Origin: Osedax fenrisi
Lineage: Eukaryota > Annelida > Polychaeta > Sabellida > Siboglinidae
Direction: 5' to 3'
NCBI GenBank assembly: GCA_964019155.1
Contig: OZ025241.1
Span: forward strand, 93,558,223-93,622,222
Length of the DNA: 64,000 bases
Below, piece after piece: positions 25,414 to 38,421 of this stretch. The first letter of the stretch is position 1; each line of letters opens with the position of its first letter. A program made the translations under genes and the position numbers. The notes under the pieces are model-generated. The model was given only the letters and a program-made list of their open reading frames with translations. It had not been told where the DNA came from and did no database searches.

Positions 25414-26628
25414 GTAATTATAATTATCATCATTAATATGAACCCCTCCCGCTGCTAGCAGGAGTATTAAAATCACTGAAATATATTTAGGTTTGACGCG
25501 TTATATATACAACAATATTGTCATTGTTGTGTTAAATTAACTGCTATATAAGTATACTTATATGCTTATATATTTTATTAGGTATATATATATATATACT
25601 TAAAAGCTTATAAGCTTTTTCTCACCTCATATATATGTTATACATAGTATGTATATCATTTAAAACCAAAATATACTGTTGATTTGTTATATATTAGCAA
25701 TGAAAACGTAGTTTAATAATAGAAATATTAATTAAAAAAAATGTGTAAGTATATAGTTTGATATTAATTTACATTATAAACGACACCATTGCCCGAAAAT
25801 ACAACCAATGCAGGTGGCGCTTTTCATGTTCAGTTTATAACATCGAATTACACGATTTCACGCAAGTATTATAATACTGCGTGTATACATGCAATGCATA
25901 TATCTCTTTTTTTCGTAATCTCTTTCATTGTACCCCATAGGCGCCGACTGTGTTCTACCACTGCGGATTGATACTAAGGAGTGTATGTATACAGTCTATA
26001 TACTACCATGTATTGCCCGAGGGCTTCGACGTGTCATGTTATATATCTATAATTATACAATCACACACACATATATATATATATATATACTATATATAGT
26101 ACATATATATATGTGTATATATAACAAATTATATAAATATTAACTATAGTAATACATATATAACATTACTGCCTAATTCTTAATTACTCATGCACACACA
26201 CATGTGTTGATATCACTATAGGACCGTGTTCACGCGTGTTATCATCAGAAGCCTATTGACATACGGGTACTTTCATATTAAGAGATAACACGGTGACAAA
26301 AAATTATAATTATATTTTGATATTTATATATGTTGTTATCTTTATATTTGTAAACGTCAAACCTAACACTGCGCCTTATATACTATCATCTCCATTAACT
26401 GTTTTATCTATAGAATAAATTAATTAATATTTCATATTATTTTATTAATCATATTTGTATCCGGATTAATATATGATGAGTCATAATGGATGAAGAATGC
26501 ATCAAGATTGCCTACAAGCGTATATTTACTTACGCAATCTATTGTTAATAGCGCGTAATATAGTTTTGCTCTCACGCTGATTATCCTTAAATCTATTGTC
26601 CACAATAAAGTAATAATGTATACGCGAT

Positions 26629-26685
26629 ACACACATACCGACATACCTTTATTAACCACATACCGACATACCTTTATTAAGCACA
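26629..26685. repeat. 26-bp tandem pair
   Basis: ACACATACCGACATACCTTT-type unit present twice, with the start of a third. Confidence 0.85.
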
Positions 26686-27639
26686 TACCCAAGTTAGATA
26701 TATCTAGTTATATAGTTATATATATATTCAAATGCGAGCTAGTTTTATATATATTAAGATTTTTAAAATAATTACGTTTTAAAAATAATATAATCGTATT
26801 AATATATTATTATATTTATTGGTATCATTTATTTTAATAAATATAGTTATACATTATAAGGTGTAAACTGTAGTTTTATATTTAGTTATTTACGTATACT
26901 CTATATAGAGATCATTAATACAAGTGTAATACATATATATTTAATATATGAAATTGTAAAAAAAAATATTTTAAATGTTCAGTTTATTCTGTAATTTATT
27001 ATATATATATATATATATATATATACTACATTTTATATTACATATACGTATATACGTATACGTATGTAGATACACTAATAAGTAGGGGAGAGTAACCGAA
27101 TACGGACAGTGCCAGAATACGGACACTCTCGGTATCTCAGAAACCATAAATACTACAACAAAATGTCTAATGAATAACATATTCATAATTATATAAATAT
27201 TCTAAAAAAGTATTTTAATTTTTTAATTTTTTAATTATTAAAAATATTTCTGATATATCCAATGAACTGATTTTTTATTACGTTTTTAAATTTATTAAAA
27301 CAAAATTCTACTTAAAACCTTCTTAAGAATATACAAATGTATCGATATAAAATATAACACTATATTATTAAAAAATAAAGCATTCTAAAATTATATATAT
27401 AATTTTTATATTTATTTTAAATATTCATTAAGTTATAATCATATACCTAAAGGTCATATAAGTTCCTAATACGGACACATCTATAGATGTCTTAATATGG
27501 ATAGTGTCCGTAACCTTGTAACCAATTTGTTTAGACACTGCGATCAACATCAGTAATGAGTTTTCGGCGGTGTATCGTATATTAATTATTATAAGCTATA
27601 TTAAATAGATGTGATTTCAAATTGACTTTAAAGGTGTGG

Positions 27640-27948
27640 TCAGAAACTATAGATCTAATTGAGTGATGTAGGAGTTCCATAGTTTAGGTGATATTATAGA
27701 AAAAGAAGATTCCTGTTTTTTATTTAGTGATAAAGTTATTGGTATATTTAGTTTGTATGTATGTATTGTTCGTTGTGGTCGGGATGACTTGTAGTTCGTA
27801 AGTAGTTCAGTAAGATAGTCAGGTTTATTATTATAATAATATATGGGTGGCATGGTGGGTCAGTAGGAGTAATTTGTATTGTATGCGGTAAGGGATGGGT
27901 AGCCAGTGAGTGGATTTTATATATGTCCGTCGGACATCCTATAACCAA
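27640..27948 (-). pseudogene. Non-LTR retrotransposon ORF2 C-terminal fragment
   Basis: The translation contains NKPDYLTELLTNYKSSR, LNIPITLSLNKKQESSFSI and ISPKLWNSY. This matches the post-RT C-terminal domain of L2/CR1-like ORF2 (P-x-YL-x-x-LL ... R ... L-x-x-P ... R-x-x-S-x-x-x-P-x-x-WN). Only the last 70-odd codons survive, with a frame change near 27,850. It lies inside the GGACAC-family element, so it either inserted there or was captured. Confidence 0.7.
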
Positions 27949-28002
27949 TCAGCGCGCAGCGTATATATATATATTTCGTATACGTATATATATACCACTA
28001 GA

Positions 28003-28363
28003 TAAACTATATATTAATGATGAATCAATCAGACAAATTACAATTACATTATTTATAATTAATTTTATGAACAATTTATTCTAATTTAATTAGTTAATAA
28101 TTTATTTATTTTTATTATATTTTTAATATATTCATATGAACTACTCAGATTATTATAAAAATCGCGTGCGTTATAATATTAATACCACACATAAATCTAA
28201 ATCTAAACATTTTATTATTTAGATTCAATTGTATTATATATTAAAAAAATAATAAAAATAAATAAATTATTAACTAATTAAATTAGAATAAATTGTTCAT
28301 AAAATTAATTATAAATAATGTAATTATAATTTTTCTGATTGATTCATCAATAATATATAGTTT
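28003..28363. repeat. Long inverted repeat, about 110-bp arms
   Basis: AGATAAACTATATATTAATG... (28,003-28,115) is repeated as its reverse complement at about 28,243-28,363, with a spacer of about 130 bp. One arm is also present at 41,193-41,300 in the related element, so the palindrome is a derived state of copy 1. Confidence 0.85.
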
Positions 28364-29433
28364 ATCTAGTGTATATAGGGTGTCCACATTATAACACAGG
28401 GTGTCCGTAATAGGACATGGGATCTGAATACGGACCCCCCCCCCGTTATCTATGTAATTAAAAGATTAAATAAAAATTTTAAATTACAATGATATCTATA
28501 ATGATATAATATTAATATATTTAATTTTTGAATAAAAATAATGAGTCATAAAATGTTGAGACCATTTATTGTTAGAGTGTCCGTATTAGGTTACTTTCCC
28601 CTATGGGGGAAAGTAATATATACTCGAAATTACTCGAAACCTACTCGGAACCTACTTAATATTACTATAAACCGATTCGGAATCGTAATTTGGAAATTTG
28701 AATTACTCGAACCCGCTCGAAAATTACTCGGCTCGATCCCATCACTAATTATTGCTATTAATAGCTTAACACGAATATTTATCAATATCAATCATATGTA
28801 AATGTGATTCAGCAGTAATAATACCATCAATGGGTAATTAATTATATATAAATGTTAATGTTAAGATATTTAAAATTACAGTAGCTATGACGATTGATAT
28901 ATATGTGTGTGTACACTTGGTATACTGTTTAATCATACATATTAAGTATTATAAACAAAGAAAATTAAATACTATAGTATTTAATTTTTATATATATATA
29001 ATATTTCATGATAACATATATAACAATACAAATAAAAATAAAAGTATTATAAAATATTATAACGAATAATAAACATTATACACTTTTAATCGTATGAAAA
29101 TATTTTCTTATCAAAAATGATTAATTATTTTCATTAATTAATATATTCTATAAAATGACATCATGCGTGACATTTAACATATTACACGTGTATATTATAT
29201 TACTCAAGTTGATGTAAAATTTGATGGGGTCATTATTACGCAAAAATAAGGCCAATCAGTTGCTTCTATTTTATTTAGAGTATTGATCGATCAATAGATC
29301 TATTTCACGTCATAATTAATAACTTATACCAAGATGATGCTAATTTGGTGTATTGGCATTTATCATAGATGTTTCAACCATCATATTTTCATGTAACAAT
29401 AATATATATGATGATGATGATGGTTTATTATAC

Positions 29434-29477
<44 letters not shown>

Positions 29478-29528
29478 GCGAGCGCTATTCTCGAATGTGT
29501 TTTAATGTGTAAACTATAGTATGTTACT

Positions 29529-29561
<33 letters not shown>

Positions 29562-29739
29562 CTAGTGCGTAGTTAATAGCATAACAATAAAAATGATATA
29601 TACAGCATATTTTCTCGGTAAAAAGAATAAAATATAATTAAAATAAAAACGAAAATAAAATGTGTTATAAATTATAGTATATAAGTTAAATAAACATATT
29701 ACGTAATGTAATTTTTAAGTATATCGCTTCTTCGATATA

Positions 29740-29890
29740 TGGTTGATTTCCGTATATCGTCTGGAAGATTATTCAACGTAGATGCAGCCATATACCGAAA
29801 AGCCCTTCCGCCATGTTGTTTTCTGTTGATGGTAGGTAGCATCAGTAACTTAGAGTTAGAGTTTCTTAGTGGTCGTATACATTTTTTTAG
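29740..29890 (-). pseudogene. Non-LTR retrotransposon ORF2 C-terminal fragment
   Basis: The minus-strand translation includes IRPLRNSNSKLLMLPTINRK, QHGGRAFRYMAAS and TLNNLPDDIRKST. This is the conserved C-terminal signature of CR1/L2-like ORF2 (LRS ... L-x-x-P ... G-x-RAF-x-x-x-A-x-x-x-WN-x-LP-x-x-IR), with the usual W-N replaced by LN. About 50 codons survive in one frame. The opposite-strand open frame at the same place is its shadow. Confidence 0.75.
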
Positions 29891-30385
29891 ATATATATAT
29901 ATATATATATATATTACTTTACTATATTAATTTAATAATATGTCCTATATGTCATTACAATTAGAGTATACCTTATATGTATTGACCTATATTTTACGTA
30001 TAGGTAATTATATGGTCCATATTAGAATTATTATAAAATAATATGTATGAATATAAATTATATATGTGTATTATATATATATAAATATATAATATGAACC
30101 GATGTATGCAATATATCCCCTAAGGCCATTCTAATTCAGTGATACAATGACCCCTGATTATACTCTCAATTCTCTACAGTGAATATTTATTTTATTTACT
30201 ATCGTCTGCAATGGATATTTTAGTATATACTATCTTTGCAGAATCTGTATTTAATTATAATAACAATATAATTTATAATATTTATTTATGTATCAGACAA
30301 ATACTATTTCTAATTTATCACGAGTATAACTATGAATATTTTTTATTCTTAATTATTAACAGAGTATGTAGGCCTTACATTGTAG

Positions 30386-30428
<43 letters not shown>

Positions 30429-30811
30429 TGCTATTTAGATGAATTATGTCAGATGCTCGTAAAAATGAAATAAAAATGATTATGAATTTGAAAATGTAGT
30501 ATCATAAATATAGATTTTAATACATAATAATTAACTTATAAATTGTAACTAGGAAAATTCCTATAAGAAAATATATATATATATAATTTAAATATAGTAT
30601 ATGAATAATATATTGTAAACAATATATTTATTAATATATTTCTAATTTCTTAATAAAAAATATCTAATATTTTATAATTTTAAATATAAAGAAATACGTA
30701 TAAATATATGTCGTATACGATAGATATATCTATATTATATAATGTATCTTGATATAGTTAAATATAATTTAATTATATCACGCTATTACAGTCAGGAGAG
30801 AAATACACATA

Positions 30812-30849
<38 letters not shown>

Positions 30850-31288
30850 CTCAAATTAATTATAATTATACAATTAAATACCGACCACCCATACACAAAT
30901 ATGTATATGTATAAATAGATAATAGAATACGTCTGCAACAGTGAATATGTATAATTTATTATCTGCACATTAATTGTATAGTTATATCATAATATATATA
31001 TATATATATAAATATATATATATATATGTGTGTGTTAACATAATGCATTCATATAACCAATATAATGTATTTAACTTTGATATATACTATTAACATTATA
31101 ACATAATAATTAATACTATATATAACAGGTATGATTACAGTGTTAATTAGGCTATAGCGAGGCTATATTCAATTTAATCTTTAGATTATAGATATATATG
31201 TACTTGTATTCATGTTGCGCCATAATGAATACGCATGTTTGTATTACCCGATAGATTATAGTTTCCGTATTAAGAATATTCTTATGTG

Positions 31289-31323
<35 letters not shown>

Positions 31324-32125
31324 AAGGTGTAATAGACAAACAGGCATACCTATTATATATAATTAAAATAAAATGTAATTAATTGAATGTATATTAAAAT
31401 TTAAGGTACCTACATATACATTGTACTTCAATATTGTAATAGTACTATATATATATACATGTATATTATGATTATTTTTACTACCTATTACATTATATAT
31501 TTTCATATAATAATAATAATAATAATAATCAGATTGGTTCGTCGTAATAAACGAAATGAACCCAGGTAGATATAGAAGTTCAGTGAACTTATCGAGATAT
31601 CTACCTGTCAGCAAAAGGAATGGAAAAAAAACAAACAGTAATAAAATTTACAAAGATAAAATAAAATTGGAAATTAAAAGTAAAATATAAATATAAAGTA
31701 AAATTTTAAATATTAAAATAGTTAAAATACAAATAAATAATAATAAAAATAATAATAATAGATAAAAATAACAATAAAACAAGACGTGTACAAATAAAGA
31801 GGGAAAAACAACACATAGTTCATAAAACGACCACAACGAACGACTAGTATAAGGCTACCAACTTTCAGTAAGGATGTGCCAAGTCCTTAATACCTTGAGA
31901 TGATCCCACCACAATCATACCGGTAAACGTAGTACTCGGCATATAATACACTACCGCACGCTACAATCAATATACAAAAACACGAAATTCCTCCTCTTTA
32001 TAAAATAAAAAATAAAAAAATATAATATAAATAATAAAATAATAATAAACAGTTAATAAAAATAATAAATAGTAATGAAAAATAAATCTTATAAATAAAA
32101 TTACAATAAAATATATACAAGACAT

Positions 32126-32213
32126 AATAATAATAATAATAATAATAAAAATAATAATAATAATAACAATAATAACAATAATAATAATAATAATAATAAT
32201 ATTAATAATAATA
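32126..32213. repeat. (AAT)n trinucleotide repeat
   Basis: About 28 AAT units with occasional AAC and AAA variants. Confidence 0.9.
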
Positions 32214-33157
32214 GGTAACTCGTAATACAAATTTAATCAAATAAGAATAATAATAAACAATACATTTAAAAACAAATGATATACTTATTATATATCAACT
32301 TAGTTTATAATTAATAATTTTCTATAAAATACCTATAGGTCTATATATATCTATTTATTTACGATGCATGGTTAATATGATAAATACTCAGATTAGTTCA
32401 TTAGAAAATGACTTAATTTAAATATCGTACGAGATAAATTTTCCTAAAGGATCTATAAATAAAAATGTATTGGTGAATATTAATAGTATCTAATAAAATA
32501 ATAGGAGGTTTACTATATTCACGAACCCATAAGTATAATTAACATTTAAGAATGTTACGTAACTTTTGAGCTAAGGTCACCGCTGATAATCCTCTACCGG
32601 CCGATACGATTAATACACGACCGAACTATGGCTATCGATTATATCAAAGTAATAGCGTCAAGTTAGATATGTGTTAAATTAATGTATACTTTTGTATTTA
32701 AACTTTTGTATATTAAATATGTCTTCATCGATCTCTTTTATTAATCTATAGATATAACAATATATGGCTATTTTATATGATATATGTCTAAATAGATCTA
32801 TATTATATATTATAATATATAATTATAGATTATTATGTAAATCGATATCTCTATTGTATAGAATACTATAGTATTACTATTGTAGTATATCCTTTACGCA
32901 TTCGAATGTGAACACATTAAGTCTGTTCAGCTTTTAAATCACCGATGTCACTGATTTACGCGTTCACTATACTAAGGTGGGTATAAGTAGTATTCATAAA
33001 TCACGAGTCATGTGACCTACTTAGACAAGTGGTTCACTGTATCACGTGACTTACTTAGTAGTCTTTCAGACTCCAATTATTGTAACTCTATCGTCGACAA
33101 TATACCCGATCTGGAAACACTTTATATACGGTAATCGTGATGTGTTATTTATCATAA

Positions 33158-33191
<34 letters not shown>

Positions 33192-33554
33192 TGAAATTGG
33201 TCTGAAATACAATTAATATGAATTCAATGTTGCTTGAGGATATTTAGATGTAATGAATTTAAAATTTTGATTCGAAGACAAATAGTCTTTCTTGAAAATA
33301 TAATCAGTATATTTATTGAACAAAAGATTATTCTCAAATATTATTCCTAAATATTTATAAAAAGTAAGGTTTTCTATTTGAATATAATTTATAAAATATT
33401 TAGATGGAATAACCTTTCCTAATATTATGCTTTAAAATATACTACACCCATAAAATAATTCACTGAAATCTAGTTGGAAATCTGCTAATGGTTTGATTTG
33501 TAATCAAATTGACTATATCATAATTTAACGGTGATATTTACGAAACTCTCTCAA

Positions 33555-34470
33555 ACATATGGATACGAATGAATGGCCAATAGCATGGACTACTTCATTG
33601 ATTATTTTTATACCAAAGAAAGGTGACCTCAACAATTTCTCAAACACTATTAGTCTAATTAATCACACGAGAAAATTCCTACTAATAATCATATTGAATC
33701 CATAAGTGTGTTAACAGCGAAGGTGGAACAGGCGTTGACTGATAAACTGGCTGTATGACAAATCGAAACACCAGCTTCGATGCATACCACTAATAACAAA
33801 ATATATTGATCTACGAAGTCAACTCTATCACAATTTCATCGAATTTAAAAAAGTGTTTATAGAATATGACATGATTATATATGGTATGCCATGGTGATAA
33901 TGGGTATATACATCGAGCTGATCAACATTATACCAGCACTATATGATTCTACAGCAATCACAATTATAATGAACAATTAAATTGATTTTCCTTTTGTAAT
34001 ACTATTATCTACAGTAATAGTCAATATATTTCTATAGATAATAATGCAAGACACACTAGAAAACTACCAATTCACATTATTAATTGGAAGAAGAACTATT
34101 TCCAACTTACAATTTTCCGCTGAAATCGATCTTCTTGCTGGTTCTGAAATTGAACTACAAGAGTTAACGGACTCTTATAAATAACACAGGGATGCATTAT
34201 ACATTATGGAAATAAGTCACGAGAAGAGTACAATCACAATAAACGGCGATGGATGTAAACAAAATATCACTTTATATGCAGCTCGAGAACGCCAATACAT
34301 TCAAATATATAGGCGCGATTCTAACCGAAAACGGAAATAGTAAGAAATATATTCTAATTGACCTAGCCACATTAAATGATATTGAAGAATATTTGGAAAT
34401 GCAGGAAAATCAAACTAAAATGAAAGCTCGACAAATCATTAGTAATATTCATCTTATTTGTTGGCTGTAA
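33555..34470 (+). pseudogene. Decayed RTE-like non-LTR reverse transcriptase
   Basis: Scattered plus-strand frames preserve RT motifs in order. NEWPIAWTTSLIIFIPKKGD and ISLINHTRKFLLIIILN (33,567-33,700) correspond to RT block 1-2. RRTISNLQFSAEIDLLAGSE (34,089-34,148) has the palm box normally written FADDIDLLAGSE, with the catalytic AspAsp lost. TFKYIGAILTENGNS (from about 34,291) is the following F-x-YLG block. Stops and indels separate the pieces. The DIDLLAG and F-x-YLG signatures are shared with the remnant at 59,889-60,690 and point to an RTE-type clade, which I infer from memory of motifs. Confidence 0.8.
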
Positions 34471-34479
34471 AATCTGGAT

Positions 34480-36559
34480 CGGATTGTAAGAATCAAAAAA
34501 GAAGATATTCGCTTTCAAATCAATATCCCACATAATACTATTAAATATTACAAAATTACGTAAGTTGATATTAATATTCTACACCTTTAAAATGCAATCT
34601 ATTAAACTATTATGTTGGAATACACTGATAAACCGGATAAACAGATAAAAACACAGATAATCCCACTGTTAATATATAATAAGTTATTTAAAATAAATAA
34701 ATAATCCATTTAATTCTAGATATATGAGGTTTATTCTAAAAAAGTGTATATTCAGAATTCAAGTATTAACTCATTACGAATTATTTAAATATTTATTATT
34801 AATTAATCATGTTTTAATAATTATTAATTCATATATTCGTTTATTATGTCTCTTAGGTTTCAATTCGAAATTAATAGTTCATGCAGAGGTCGAAATGTAA
34901 GTAATATTAAGTTTTTAGTATTGAAGGATTTGTTGGTAGTATTTGGAAAAACTGATTATTTCCACGAAAATGTGATGATGCATGATGGGAAATTATTTTA
35001 AAATAACAGCTATAAGTCTAATATAAATAGATAACAGTGTGATGGTAAGTAAGTAGGATACCTTTGAGGTTACTCTTATTTAAAGAGAAATCATAGATAA
35101 TTATCATAATTGGAATATTATGTCAGAGGTATAACGATTTGAGAGCTTATAATAGAATCAATTAAGGACATAATAAGACATAACTTCAATAGTAAGGCGG
35201 GAAAAGAAGAGAAATATCAGAGGTATTAGCTGGTAGAAAGTGTTATGATTTAATGATGAAGATATCAGATATATTGGTACATGCTGTTTTAGTAGAGTGA
35301 CATCGGCGAAAGTAATTTTGAAACAGATCAAAAACTTTATTTTATTTATATGGGAAAGATTCTAAGCAATTTTTTTAGGATATTTCTTAACGAGTTAAAT
35401 TGTGAAATTGGTCGTTAGTATTTTACGGAGTTTTTATCAATAGTTATTTTGTTAATTATTCTATATATATTAATTATTTATATAATAATTGTATATATAA
35501 TAATTATATATATATATATTGTTATTGTTATTTTATTTTGGTGGAGTCCTTTAATCCCATCCAGGAATTTAGATGAAGTTTTAATTTATAATATAGTTTA
35601 AACCATATATGGCTATAATGTCCCTTCGACGCAGATCTATAATTAAGGCATCCATAGTTTTAATGAGAGCCGATTATTTATTTATACACACTTATAAGAT
35701 CACTTCAAAAATTATTTAAATACCTATTTTAATAGTCCAGACGAAGTACGAACTGGCATCCAACTGCTTGTGTGTATGATACATTAGCCAACTGAGCCAC
35801 AAAGGCAGTTAATATATATATAAGATCAATATGATAAGTTTAATAATATTTTAAGATTAGATATAATCTTAACCTGAGTTTCAAAATTCAATAAAGGATA
35901 AGCAGGAGAAGTAAAATTGGGATCACAATATATTGATGTTGATATTTAATCATATCAATGAAGGTGGAAATATTATCTTGAAATAAGTTATTACTATTTT
36001 TAATATTATTATTATTATTATGATTTTTATTATTATAATCAATATATATATATATATATCATTATTATTATAGAATTTAATTTAATATCTATATATATAT
36101 ATAAAACTAATACATAAACTGTGTTACTAAAATGTATGACATTTAAAACATCAAAATAAAGAATTAAAGTATTAATATTATATATTACATAATATATTAA
36201 AATTAAAATTTATATTTAGTTAAGTTATTAAAATTAATGACAGTATGCTTAATTAAGTGAGATAATATTTAATAACTTTGTAATTAAATTCTAGAGTATA
36301 TTTAATCTTGATTTATATATTATTACTCATTTTAAATTATACCTGAATTTAATAAGTTTTTATGATACTACATTGTCTAACCCGTTTATGTATTTATATA
36401 TTATTAAATATGTCTTAATTCCAAGATTTTGTAATTATTTTTAGTTAAATGATACATTATCATACATTGTATAGGCTGAATTGTATAGAATACGAGAAAA
36501 TATATGACAACTGAAATATCATATATGGTATATATAATATATTATATATATCCTAATTG
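34480..36559. other. AT-rich region, unrecognised apart from one SINE
   Basis: 34,860-35,420 is less repetitive than its surroundings but has no long frame or recognisable motif. The rest is A/T-rich with short (TA)n. In copy B the sequence corresponding to about 32,555-32,600 (TACGTAACTTTTGAGCTAAG) lies directly beside the duplicated block, so most of 32.6-36.56 kb may be an insertion into A or a deletion from B. Confidence 0.4.
35520..35811 (-). mobile_element. tRNA-derived SINE
   Basis: On the minus strand the element starts with a tRNA-like head. A perfect pol III A box TGGCTCAGTTGG lies at 35,788-35,799. A degraded B box AGTTCGTACTT lies at 35,744-35,754, about 33 bases further on, within normal tRNA spacing. 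The body (GAGAGCC, AAGGCATCC/GGATGCCTTAA, CGAAGGGACATTA) and 3' part (TCCTGGATGGGATTAAAGGA) match the truncated copy at 1,139-1,340. The 3' end is an ATAACAATAACAATATATA tail. The SINE superfamily is not identified. Confidence 0.8.
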
Positions 36560-36786
36560 TTTAATTTCACATTAAGTACCTACATATACTACCTCCTTCT
36601 ATATTATAAATTCATATTATAGATTAATACTCTAGAGTACAGCTAGCTAGTTGTGGTCTCCAATAGTTAATATCCACTTAGTTGTTAAGTGGTTATATTA
36701 GTAGTTATAGTACCACTTAACAACTATAGTTGTAAAGCAATTCTACTTTTTAAGTAAAATACATAATTAATAACATTGTAATAATT

Positions 36787-36830
<44 letters not shown>

Positions 36831-36861
36831 GCTTACATGTTAAATGGAATGTATAGATATA

Positions 36862-36867
36862 TTTATT
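36862..36867 (-). terminator. Candidate polyadenylation signal AATAAA
   Basis: AATAAA on the minus strand, about 155 bases after the stop codon of the 37,025-37,807 exon. It is embedded in a 3' flank strongly conserved with copy B (57,827-57,832), which supports a real 3' UTR. Confidence 0.5.
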
Positions 36868-37024
36868 AAATCCGAAGATAACACATTACACTATATCGAC
36901 ACGAAGACGCGTTATACTATATCGTTACGGCACGTTACTGCGACATTTCATATAGGTATTGCATACTTCGTTCTATATTCACGAGCGTATATTATCTTAC
37001 ATTCAAACAGGGATGGTATCGCTA

Positions 37025-37807
37025 CTATTTTCTAGTCATTTTCGGAGACGTATTCTTAGACATTTTCTGAGACTTAATCTGAGACATTTTCTTAGACATT
37101 TCCCGATTCATTTCCAGAGTAATTTGCTGAGATGCTTGCCGATACATTTGCTGAGATGTTTGCCGAGATGTTTGCGGAGATGTCTGCCGAGATGTTGGCC
37201 GAGATGTCGGCCGAGACTGCGCAAACGATATCCCTTTAGACGCGTCCGCATAATCTGGGCCCAAGCTGATTTGTCTTGATACCTTTGCGTAGTAGAAGAC
37301 TCCGCCCATAATCGCCACAATCACCGGAATCACGACCATAAAGTGCCACATGAACGTAGACTCCTTATTGTCAATATCGATGTAAACCACGATCCCTATC
37401 TCGGAGGGTACGTCATACGACGGTTCATGTTCCCCGTACACGCGTACCTCCTTGATGTTCTCCTCGCTGGAACCGGGTTCGGTGAATATCTCGAACACTA
37501 TCTCATCAGCCTCCAGGGCAGCGGTGCACCTGTAATCGAGGCGTTCTATGCGCATGTCAGACATCGTCTCGTGAGTTATCTGCACCACGGTACAGCCTCC
37601 CTTGGGGAATTTCAGACGGAGGTGGTGTTTTTCCTTGAAGGTCACCCACACCGATACCACGGAGATCATCTGACGTTTAGCTAGTAGGACGGTTAATCTA
37701 TCGGATTTGAGGATGAAAGATTCTGCGAAATTACCGCCTACCGTGTAGACTTTTACCGGGGAGATTATTCCGTCCGAGATTCCGTTCTTGCACAAGTATT
37801 TGGTGAC
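37025..37807 (-). CDS. Candidate single-pass surface protein, last exon (copy A)
   Basis: The family is not recognised. The exon appears to start at 37,807 after AAAACAG, a plausible splice acceptor, and reads VTKYLCKNGISDG. There is no in-frame ATG upstream, so earlier exons must supply the start and any signal peptide. About 140 residues form a beta-looking ectodomain with few Cys (C6, one in GGCTVV, one in DYRC) and the strongly conserved LKSDRLTVLLA, VSVWVTF and EVRVYG. A hydrophobic segment (FMWHFMVVIPVIVAIMGGVF) follows, then a basic, Ser/Thr/Gln-rich tail of about 75 residues. The tail (SRPTSRQTSPQTSRQTSQQM and onward) is encoded by about 16 degenerate 12-bp repeats. Basic residues after the membrane segment favour a type I orientation. 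A discoidin-like fold is a weak guess from the VRVYG ending. Confidence 0.65.
   Translation of the reverse strand, partial: VTKYLCKNGISDGIISPVKVYTVGGNFAESFILKSDRLTVLLAKRQMISVVSVWVTFKEKHHLRLKFPKGGCTVVQITHETMSDMRIERLDYRCTAALEADEIVFEIFTEPGSSEENIKEVRVYGEHEPSYDVPSEIGIVVYIDIDNKESTFMWHFMVVIPVIVAIMGGVFYYAKVSRQISLGPDYADASKGISFAQSRPTSRPTSRQTSPQTSRQTSQQMYRQASQQITLEMNREMSKKMSQIKSQKMSKNTSPKMTRK
37040..37225 (-). repeat. 12-bp minisatellite encoding the cytoplasmic tail
   Basis: On the plus strand the unit is TTTGCCGAGATG, repeated about 15-16 times with increasing decay toward the stop codon. A 12-bp unit keeps the frame, so array changes lengthen or shorten the tail by four residues each. Copy B has only four to five units. 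Confidence 0.85.
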
Positions 37808-38421
37808 CTGTTTTATTATTAATTTACGGTTACTTCGTGTTTAATGTTTTAATGTAAGGTTTAATACTATACGTTTAATGTTACATTCTTTATAAAGATG
37901 AATTATTTTTACAAAGGTAATTGGTGATATATTTTGTTATGATTTCGTTACAATAATACTATAATAATTGATTAGAAGGCATTTTTGTTTTGCGTTTTTA
38001 TTTTATATTTGTTTCTATTTCCTCTAAAGGACGTAATAAATATGAATACATATTTAAATAAAATGGTTACGTTATGGTTAACTTATACTTATTATGAGTT
38101 AGCGCATAATGTATTTAGAATTATTAAATGAAAATAAATAGAATCATGAGAAAAGTAGACAATAAATATATATATATTTGACAACGATACTATAAATATA
38201 TTTAATATTTTATAGTTTTTTAATTTTCATAATTTTAAACCTATTTTCTTAGTTTTTGTTTTTTTAATAATATTACACTACTAAAAATAGGATAAGTATT
38301 TTATTATTGTAGATTTATTATTGAAATGTTCAAAATGCATAGATAACATTAAATTTACACTCTGAAATTTATTTATATTTATATCCTAATTAATATATTA
38401 TAATACCTAATATATGTAACC

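Larger units (their letters stand above)
23250..27084. other. AT-rich region without recognisable genes
   Basis: Holds (TA)n at about 24,540-24,616 and 25,069-25,094, the second copy of the 210-bp direct repeat, an 11-bp minisatellite and a 26-bp tandem pair. A minus-strand frame at 26,432-26,692 (86 codons) overlaps that tandem pair and has no recognised domain. GC-richer sequence at 24,770-25,060 has CACGTGACTCACG (about 24,932) but no gene. Confidence 0.5.
27085..28601. mobile_element. TA-flanked inverted-repeat element, GGACAC family, copy 1
   Basis: The left end GGGGAGAGTAACCGAATACG and the right end, reverse complement of GGGGAAAGTAACCTAATACG, are each flanked by TA. The inner motif AATACGGACA or its complement TGTCCGTAT recurs at both ends and near 27,474-27,510 and 28,377-28,440. 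It shares terminal and internal blocks with 40,974-41,770. It has been enlarged by a non-LTR fragment (27,640-27,950) and contains a long inverted repeat. No transposase is present. Confidence 0.85.
28602..33554. other. AT-rich region, one retroelement remnant
   Basis: Mostly A/T-only tracts, with (TA)n at about 29,441-29,474, 30,390-30,424, 30,820-30,845, 31,291-31,321 and 33,161-33,189. (AAT)n runs lie at 29,538-29,561 and 31,508-31,530. A dyad AGGTAGATAT ... ATATCTACCT sits at 31,564-31,607. A GC-richer stretch at 31,845-31,950 is unrecognised. The 29.7 kb RT remnant is listed separately; no intact gene is seen. Confidence 0.5.

Noticed and set aside
29739..29930. 63-codon plus-strand frame
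   Set aside because: The minus strand of the same bases carries recognisable non-LTR ORF2 C-terminal motifs; the plus frame is its shadow running into (TA)n.
31363..32230. Minus-strand frames rich in Ile, Tyr and Phe resembling membrane proteins
   Set aside because: They are translations of A/T-only tracts and (AAT)n repeats.
37343..37684. 113-codon plus-strand frame, and 58,001-58,513 in copy B
   Set aside because: They are opposite-strand shadows of the surface-protein exon, which alone shows a membrane segment and a uniform conservation pattern.
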